DNA from: Silvibacterium sp. | Lineage (GTDB): Bacteria; Acidobacteriota; Terriglobia; Terriglobales; Acidobacteriaceae | Length of the DNA: 34,396 nt | Direction: 5' to 3' | Assembly (NCBI GenBank): GCA_019232935.1 | Contig: JAFAMZ010000211.1 | Location: 1-34,396 of the forward strand | Shown here: piece by piece, positions 29,534-34,396 of the stretch | Numbering within the stretch: the first letter of the stretch is position 1 | How the letters are laid out: each line of letters opens with the position of its first letter | The notes under the pieces: generated by a model | Databases searched by the model: none | What the model saw: the letters and a program-made list of their open reading frames with translations, nothing else | Told to the model about the DNA's origin: nothing | Program-made: the position numbers and the translations under genes

Positions 29534-30118
29534 TTATTTGACGATGAGTTCCGCCGCGGGTTTCGGCGGCAGGTATTCGTTACTGGCGGAGATGTATCCC
29601 ACCTTGGCAACATGCTTGCCGCGCTCGCGGTAGAGAGCTTCAGCGTGCGGCTGCCACGTATCCAGACCGTCCACGTAGCGGTTGTACATGCAAAACGCCG
29701 CAGCGATGAGCACGGTATCGTGGATCTCAAGATCGGTCGCGCCTACGGTGTGCGCAAAATCGACATCGTCGGCTGTTACCTGTTTGCCGCCCTTCTGGAC
29801 CTTGCCGGCGATCACGAGTAGAGCCTTCAGCTTCTCGGAAATGTCGGCATGCTGGAAGTCGGCCTTCACGCGCCTGACCAGTTCTTCGTCTCCGTCGTGC
29901 AAGGCTGCGGCGATATACCCGTGGCATGTTTGGCAGTAATAGCAATCGTTTAGATACGACACGTAAGTGGCGATCAGCTCACGCTCGCCGGCGGAAAGCG
30001 TGTTCGGGGCGTGCAGAAGCACTTCGGCGAGAGCGTTCAGCGGCCGTGCGGTTTCCGGGCGAAACGCCATCGCGCCTCGAATGCCGGTCAATCCTTCAGG
30101 TAGGGAGATATGGGGCAT
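29534..30118 (-). CDS. AhpD-like/carboxymuconolactone decarboxylase protein, copy 3
   Basis: ATG 30118 (AGGAAA six bases upstream, MPHISLPEGLTGIRG) is the start that matches the two paralogues. The track's 30160 would overlap the permease gene with an unrelated basic extension. The 194 residues contain E47, C59, C62, C65 and H66 in NDCYYCQTCHG and the helical core EKLKALLVIAGKVQ, DLEIHDTVLIAAAFCMYNRYVDGL. The tail NEYLPPKPAAELIVK differs from the others. It is the first of the three after the permease gene, 10 bases from its stop, so it is probably co-transcribed with it. Confidence 0.88.
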   Translation of the reverse strand: MPHISLPEGLTGIRGAMAFRPETARPLNALAEVLLHAPNTLSAGERELIATYVSYLNDCYYCQTCHGYIAAALHDGDEELVRRVKADFQHADISEKLKALLVIAGKVQKGGKQVTADDVDFAHTVGATDLEIHDTVLIAAAFCMYNRYVDGLDTWQPHAEALYRERGKHVAKVGYISASNEYLPPKPAAELIVK

Positions 30119-30128
30119 GCGTTTTCCT

Positions 30129-31454
30129 TTATCCGGGAAGAGTTTCCGTCGCGGTTTCAACCGCGATTGGTGTTGTCGGTGACAAACGGCGGTGCAAAAG
30201 GCCTCCGGCGAGCACGACGGCCACGCCGATAAGCGCGGGGACGGGGCTATGCATCAGGATGAGCAGCGCCACCACGGCGCTTCCTGCGAGATAGATGATC
30301 GGAGCCGCAGGAAACCACCAGCGCCGGACTGGCTCCTTCACGCGGAACAGCGTGGTGACGGAAAGCGCGAGAAACACTACGGCGGAAAAAATGATGTAGG
30401 CGAGAATCTTGTCGAACGCCCCGAAAAGAAGGATGAGCAGCGCACCGCAGGTCTGCAACAGGATGGCGTTCGCCGGGGTCCCGAAGCGCGGGTGCAGCCG
30501 TCCGAAGACCGAGAAAAATGCGCTGTCTTTCGCCATGGCGTAGTAGACGCGAGGCGCGGCCATGGTCAGTGCCATCAGGCCTCCGGCGACCGAAAGCAGC
30601 ACGCAGGCGGAGAGAATCCGTCCTCCGGCCGTGCCGAACAGCGCTTCTCCGAACTGGGCGACGAAGGCCGTGTTCGACACGATCCGGTCAAGGGGCACAA
30701 CCGCCAGAAATGCGAAGCTGACCAGCAGGTAGACAGCAGTGACGAGCAGAACTCCGCAGGTGAAGGCCAGCGGCAGCGTGCGGCTCGGGTTGCGGACTTC
30801 GCCCGCAAGCTTGCCCGCCTCCCACCAGCCACCAAAGCTGAAGAAGGCGCTGACCACGGATCCCGCGATGGCCGCAAAGAGCATATCGGAGCCGGGCCGT
30901 CGCGTCGCCAGAGGAAGCAGGTTCGCCGTGGAGGCGTGTCCCGATACGAAGGCCCAGGCGACAAGCGCGAAGAGCACGGCAATCTTCAGCAGGTTGGCAG
31001 TTGCCATCACGCGCCCGCTGAGCCGCGTGCCCAGATAATTGACCGCCCCAAGCACGATGAGTATCGCAAATGGCAGCACTGTCGCGAGGCGCGGCGAAAT
31101 GGCAACAATCGCCTGCACGTACGGAACCGCTCCGAAGGCGAGCGCGGCGGCCACTCCCGGATCGATTACGGCTGCGGACATCCATCCGTAAAGAAAAGCC
31201 ACGCGCGGCCCATATCCTTCGCGCAGGTAGACATACTCGCCTCCCGCCACGGGGTAGCGCACTGCAAGCTCGGAATAGCAGAGCGCTCCGGCGAGTGCCA
31301 TAAGCGCCATGCCGCACCAGACTGCGGCGAGCAGGGCAGGCGAGCCCAGCGATTTGGCCATTGCGGCGGGCGTGAGGAAGATCCCCAGCGCGATGGCCTC
31401 GCCGCTGACGACGGCGATGGTCGCGGCCAGGCCCATCTGTCTTTTCGGTTCCAT
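30129..31454 (-). CDS. APC-superfamily amino acid permease
   Basis: The 441-residue protein has about 12 hydrophobic helices and the APC consensus near the N-terminus: VVSGEAIALGIFLTPAAMAKS in helix 1, CYSELAVRYPVAGGEYVYLREGYGP around helices 2-3 and LYGWMSAAVIDPGVAAALAFG next. It likely moves an amino acid or polyamine by antiport or proton symport; the substrate is not predictable. The gene opens an operon with the three AhpD-like genes, the first of which begins ten bases after its stop. A permease linked to AhpD-like proteins suggests uptake of a compound that generates or responds to oxidative stress. Confidence 0.85.
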   Translation of the reverse strand: MEPKRQMGLAATIAVVSGEAIALGIFLTPAAMAKSLGSPALLAAVWCGMALMALAGALCYSELAVRYPVAGGEYVYLREGYGPRVAFLYGWMSAAVIDPGVAAALAFGAVPYVQAIVAISPRLATVLPFAILIVLGAVNYLGTRLSGRVMATANLLKIAVLFALVAWAFVSGHASTANLLPLATRRPGSDMLFAAIAGSVVSAFFSFGGWWEAGKLAGEVRNPSRTLPLAFTCGVLLVTAVYLLVSFAFLAVVPLDRIVSNTAFVAQFGEALFGTAGGRILSACVLLSVAGGLMALTMAAPRVYYAMAKDSAFFSVFGRLHPRFGTPANAILLQTCGALLILLFGAFDKILAYIIFSAVVFLALSVTTLFRVKEPVRRWWFPAAPIIYLAGSAVVALLILMHSPVPALIGVAVVLAGGLLHRRLSPTTPIAVETATETLPG

Positions 31455-31530
31455 ATCTTAAGAAAATACTCGGTCATCCTAACCGGAGTCGTGCAAAGCT
31501 GGCATCCATCGAACGGTTGAGGCGAAAAAT

Positions 31531-32313
31531 CTACGCCCGCACCACCAGCTGTGCGTGCACCGAAACGACTCGCCGCGTCACAAGATGGCTCGCAACGAAA
31601 CAAGCGAGTGCCGATGAAGAGAAGATCGTCGTCAGCACGACGAACTGGTAGAGAGCTGCGTAGAGCGGCGACGATCCGGACAGGACCATGCCCGCCATGA
31701 TGCCGGGAATCCACACAATTCCGAGCGAGCGTATGTTGTCGACGGCCGGGATAAGACTGGCGCGAAAGGCGGCCTGCAGATACCGCTCGACTGCGGTGTC
31801 CGGGGTCGCCCCGAGGGCGAGAGCCGACTCGATTTCGCCGACATGGGCGGCGATTTCGCCGCGAAAGCGGTCCAGAAAAATCGACTGCGTATTCATCGTA
31901 TTCGCGATGACCATGCTGCCCACCGGGATCAGCGTGAGAATCTTCAATGGGATCACTCCCGTGACGGTCATCACCACAAGAACGCTCCCCGCTCCTGCGC
32001 CGATGGCGATGAGAGCGAGCGCGAAGGCTCCCGGAATCCTCTTCGCGCGTTTGCAGACGATGCTTGCAGCGGCCAGAATCATTCCCGCCAGGACAAAGAT
32101 CGAGGTCCACGCGGGACCGCGGAGCAGGGCCGCCAGGATCGCCCCCACTGCGACGATCTGCAGAATGCCTCGAAGCTCGGCCAGTGGGACTTCTCTGAGC
32201 AGGCCCGGCGCGCGCCGTCTTGCGAGCAGGATTACACCGATTGTCGCGGCAGCCGTGATCGCGCAGTAGACCGCTCCGCGAGCGAGCTGGTTGGAGAAAT
32301 ACTGCTCAAACAT
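31531..32313 (-). CDS. fetB: Iron efflux ABC transporter permease FetB (YbbM family)
   Basis: FetB is the membrane partner of FetA in an exporter linked to iron homeostasis and peroxide resistance in Escherichia coli. The 260 residues match the UPF0014/FetB family: VPLAELRGILQIVAVGAI, the conserved PVGSMVIANTMNTQSIFLDRF and ESALALGATPDTAVERYLQAAFRASLIPAVDN, and GIVWIPGIMAGMVLSGSSP, with about seven membrane helices. The start overlaps the fetA stop by eight bases, the usual coupled arrangement. The call is firm. No iron regulator lies beside it. Confidence 0.9.
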   Translation of the reverse strand: MFEQYFSNQLARGAVYCAITAAATIGVILLARRRAPGLLREVPLAELRGILQIVAVGAILAALLRGPAWTSIFVLAGMILAAASIVCKRAKRIPGAFALALIAIGAGAGSVLVVMTVTGVIPLKILTLIPVGSMVIANTMNTQSIFLDRFRGEIAAHVGEIESALALGATPDTAVERYLQAAFRASLIPAVDNIRSLGIVWIPGIMAGMVLSGSSPLYAALYQFVVLTTIFSSSALACFVASHLVTRRVVSVHAQLVVRA

Positions 32314-33010
32314 CGGCGGCCTCCACTCGCTTTAAAAGCACTTCATCGGGAGTGCCCAGCGCTTTCATCCGTCCCGCCTCGACTACCAGGACGCGGTCTG
32401 CCATGGCTCGCGCCTGTTCCGGGCTGTGCGTCACCCACAGGCAAGTCAGATGCCGCTCTCGAATCAGCCGCTCCAGCAGCCGCTCCACGCTTCCGCGCGA
32501 AGCTTCATCGAGCGCCGAAGTCGGCTCGTCAAGCAGCAGGACCTCCGGCTCGTTTGCCAGGGCCCGGGTGATCGCCACTCGCTGTGCTTCTCCGCCGGAC
32601 AAAGTCAAGGCGTCACGCGAGGCATAGTCTTCCAATCCGACTTCCGCGAGCAGAGCCTCGATCTGCGCTGCGGCCATTGTTTCTCCTCGTTGCCGGGGGC
32701 CGAAGACAATATTGTCCGCTATTGTCCCGGGAAACAGATAAGCGCGCTGCATCACCATCCCGATCACGCGGCGCAGGGCGTCCGGGGCCAACTCCCGGTA
32801 ATCCCTGCCGTGAAAGAAGACAGTCCCCTCTGTCGGCTCATCGAGCCGGTTGACCAGCCGCAGGAGGGTGCTTTTTCCCGCGCCGCTCGGGCCAACAATT
32901 GCAAGCACTTCGCCCGGGACCACCCCGAAGCTGACTCCGCGCAGAAGAAATTGCCCTGAGGGGGACAACTCGCGGCCAAGATTGCGGCACTCAACTAATA
33001 TGTCGGGCAT
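32306..33010 (-). CDS. fetA: Iron efflux ABC transporter ATP-binding protein FetA
   Basis: This is the ATPase subunit paired with FetB. From ATG 33010 (GAGG upstream) the product has 234 residues; the track's extension to 33076 is a Cys-rich non-homologous leader overlapping the divergent promoter and is rejected. Motifs: Walker A GPSGAGKST, Q-loop VMQRAYLFPGT, signature LSGGEAQRV, Walker B VLLLDEPTSALD and H-loop WVTHSPEQ. The core length is typical of the family. The 65-base gap to the divergent DUF4142 gene holds both promoters. Confidence 0.9.
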   Translation of the reverse strand: MPDILVECRNLGRELSPSGQFLLRGVSFGVVPGEVLAIVGPSGAGKSTLLRLVNRLDEPTEGTVFFHGRDYRELAPDALRRVIGMVMQRAYLFPGTIADNIVFGPRQRGETMAAAQIEALLAEVGLEDYASRDALTLSGGEAQRVAITRALANEPEVLLLDEPTSALDEASRGSVERLLERLIRERHLTCLWVTHSPEQARAMADRVLVVEAGRMKALGTPDEVLLKRVEAADV

Positions 33011-33075
33011 TTCCTCAAGGCAGCACAGCCAGTGTACATGGCTGCATCCCGAGTCCCGGCAGGAGGAACTCCCCA

Positions 33076-33732
33076 ATGATCCGAAGACGATTCTCCAGTG
33101 CCGCGTCCTTGTTCGCCGGCGCGGCTTTGTTCATCGGCACGAGCGCCTTGGCGCAGATGACTCCCAGTCAAACCGCACCGCAGAATCCGGCGACCGCGAA
33201 TCCCAACGCAAACCCTAACATGACCACGGCTGACACGATGCAGCAGCAACAGGCCGCCTCCGGCCAGATGCAGGACAAAACCTTCGTCCGCGAGGCGATG
33301 GAAGGCGGTATGGCCGAGGTCGAGCTGGGCCAGCTGGCTTCGCAAAAAGCGTCCAGCGATGACGTAAAGCAGTTCGGCCAGAAGATGGTCGACGACCACA
33401 CGAAGCTCAACGATCAGATGAAGCCGGTAGCAGAGCAACTGGGAGTGACGCCGCCAACACAGCTCTCAAAGAAAGACCAGGAACTGAAGGCCAGGCTCCA
33501 GAACCTGTCAGGCACACAGTTCGATAACGAGTACATCAGGTGCATGCTGAAGGACCATAAGAAGGACGCCGCCGAATTCAAGCAGGAAGCGCAGAACGCC
33601 CAGAATCCGGCTGTGCAGCAGGCGGCGCAGCAGGGCTCGCAGGTCATCGAACAGCACCTGCAGATGATCGAGCAGATTGCGCAGAGCCATAACATCAGCG
33701 GCAGCAAAGGCAAGAATGCCGGCGGCCAGTAA
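33076..33732 (+). CDS. DUF4142 exported protein
   Basis: An AGGAGG ribosome site precedes the ATG. The 218 residues begin with a signal peptide (FSSAASLFAGAALFIGTSALAQ) and a low-complexity Asn/Pro/Gln linker. The DUF4142 four-helix domain follows (about 72-205), with FVREAMEGGMAEVELGQLASQKASSDDVKQFGQKMVDDHTK, and the helical tail is Gln/Ala rich. The fold is ferritin-like, but iron-binding residues are not established for the family; it is probably periplasmic. A strong terminator follows at 33759. Confidence 0.9.
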   Translation: MIRRRFSSAASLFAGAALFIGTSALAQMTPSQTAPQNPATANPNANPNMTTADTMQQQQAASGQMQDKTFVREAMEGGMAEVELGQLASQKASSDDVKQFGQKMVDDHTKLNDQMKPVAEQLGVTPPTQLSKKDQELKARLQNLSGTQFDNEYIRCMLKDHKKDAAEFKQEAQNAQNPAVQQAAQQGSQVIEQHLQMIEQIAQSHNISGSKGKNAGGQ

Positions 33733-33758
33733 CCAGTAAAAGGCCCGAGGCAGCAGTC

Positions 33759-33790
33759 GGGGCGTCCCGCGGGACGCCCCTTTCCTTTCC
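33759..33790 (+). terminator. Intrinsic terminator after the DUF4142 gene
   Basis: GGGGCGTCCC-GC-GGGACGCCCC is a perfect 10-bp stem followed by TTTCCTTTCC. It lies 26 bases after the stop codon. It is the strongest hairpin seen in the window. Confidence 0.9.
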
Positions 33791-33805
33791 GGTAGAATTA
33801 CCCCG

Positions 33806-34396
33806 ATGCCACGCAAGACCTCACTCAGCCGCCGTGTGGCTCTGACGGCGATCCTCTTATGCGCGTTCTGCGCAGCCGCTCTCGGCCAGCCTGTTAAGAG
33901 CCTGCCGAAACCCACCGATTACGTCAGCGATTTTGCGCATGTGATGTCCCCGCCGGTGATTCACAAGCTGGATCTCGTCTGCGGGCAGGTCGACCACGAG
34001 GCCAATGCTCAGATCGCCGTGGTCACTGTAACGACTACGGCCGGAGAGCCGGTCGAAGAGTACGCCGTCGATTTATATCAGGCCTGGGGACTCGGAAAAA
34101 AAGGAATAAAAGAGGGCAGCGACCGCGGAGTGCTGATCCTGGTCGCAGTGAACGATCGCAAGCGCTTCATCTCGACCGGATACGGACTCGAAAGCATTCT
34201 GCCTGACGCCACCGTAAGCGTAATCGGCCGGCAGATGGTCCCTTACCTTCGCAACAACGATTTCGACGGCGCGATGTCGCTGGCCGTCGGACAGATCTCG
34301 CAAATTATCGCCAAGGATGCCGGCGTGACGCTGGCGCCTCTGACGCAGCAGCAGAGACAGCAGGCCGGTAAGCCCGTGCATCTCAGCCTCGGCCAG
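33806..34396 (+). CDS. TPM-domain protein, N-terminal part (runs off window; absent from ORF track)
   Basis: From ATG 33806 an open frame continues without a stop through the last base. A signal peptide (RRVALTAILLCAFCAAALGQ) is followed by the TPM domain (PF04536, YgcG/Psb32-like): PTDYVSDFAHVMSPPVIHKL, QIAVVTVTTTAGEPVEEYAVDLYQAWGLG, SDRGVLILVAVNDRKRFISTGYGLESILPDATVS and the helix YLRNNDFDGAMSLAVGQIS. TPM domains are periplasmic and have been proposed to have phosphatase activity; many members also have a C-terminal membrane segment, which would be outside the window here. The track misses it because it has no stop in the window. Confidence 0.88.
   Translation, partial: MPRKTSLSRRVALTAILLCAFCAAALGQPVKSLPKPTDYVSDFAHVMSPPVIHKLDLVCGQVDHEANAQIAVVTVTTTAGEPVEEYAVDLYQAWGLGKKGIKEGSDRGVLILVAVNDRKRFISTGYGLESILPDATVSVIGRQMVPYLRNNDFDGAMSLAVGQISQIIAKDAGVTLAPLTQQQRQQAGKPVHLSLGQ

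Noticed and set aside
28322-30118. Three AhpD-like copies as an assembly duplication
   Set aside because: The proteins differ clearly along their length, including the third Cys and the tails, so they are true paralogues.
30192-31520. 442-aa ORF antisense to the APC permease
   Set aside because: Highly charged, His/Arg/Gln-rich translation typical of the complement of membrane-protein codons.
1-34396. Prophage, insertion sequence, integron, CRISPR array, rRNA or tRNA
   Set aside because: No transposase, integrase, regularly spaced repeats, or cloverleaf/rRNA motifs were seen on either strand. A covariance-model scan would be needed to exclude small RNAs fully.

Overview
The window is GC-rich bacterial chromosome, coding-dense, with no rRNA, tRNA, CRISPR array, insertion sequence or phage gene that I can recognise. 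Lipid A synthesis (lpxB), lipoprotein signal peptidase (lspA), a TonB-type energy transducer and a DUF3034-like outer-membrane protein point to a Gram-negative (diderm) cell. The TonB protein carries a cytoplasmic FFPKKLPPL..LTSKPV motif that I associate with Acidobacteriota (Terriglobia/Acidobacteriaceae), and the dispersed GGCACGGCT..AGCCGTGCC and GGTGCCCCAC palindromes fit that group too. The taxonomic call rests on recollection, not on a search.

Layout. 1-240: window edge with a possible signal-peptide fragment (minus) and two perfect palindromes. 244-4223 (minus): ileS-lspA-MmcQ/YjbR, tightly packed. 4432-6413 (plus): a TonB-family protein with three tandem 38-residue repeats, a strong terminator, a 57-aa gene starting at GTG that is absent from the ORF track, and a small membrane protein. 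6417-15819 (minus): a long co-directional block with a SulP transporter, a NagX/DUF5009-like membrane acyltransferase, a SnoaL-like protein, a secreted M1-peptidase-like TPR protein that has lost its catalytic residues, lpxB, a zinc-ribbon protein, an AAC(6')-like acetyltransferase and an MsbA-type ABC exporter. 15861-16522 (minus): an intact PIN toxin/antitoxin pair. 16601-20539: hemW, threonine aldolase, a VOC protein (minus) and a polyprenyl-phosphate-type GT2. 20549-21000 (minus): a second toxin/antitoxin pair, decayed by frameshifts and a deletion. 21173-23641 (plus): a secreted YVTN beta-propeller and an outer-membrane protein. 23702-26323 (minus): copZ-copA copper export. 26463-28222 (minus): a secreted Ig/jelly-roll-like protein and a VOC protein. 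28322-31454 (minus): an APC permease followed by three tandem AhpD-like (carboxymuconolactone decarboxylase) paralogues. 31531-33010 (minus): fetA-fetB. 33076-end (plus): DUF4142 and TPM-domain secreted proteins.

The genes group into envelope building and energisation (IleS/LspA, LpxB, TonB, GT2, ABC exporter), metal and redox handling (CopZ/CopA, FetA/FetB, AhpD-like trio, HemW) and small accessory modules (two TA loci, AAC(6')-like acetyltransferase, VOC proteins). Nothing is a clear defence island. The least explained items are the permease plus triple AhpD-like cluster, the catalytically dead M1-like TPR protein, the triple-repeat cytoplasmic region of the TonB protein, and the unannotated 57-aa gene.
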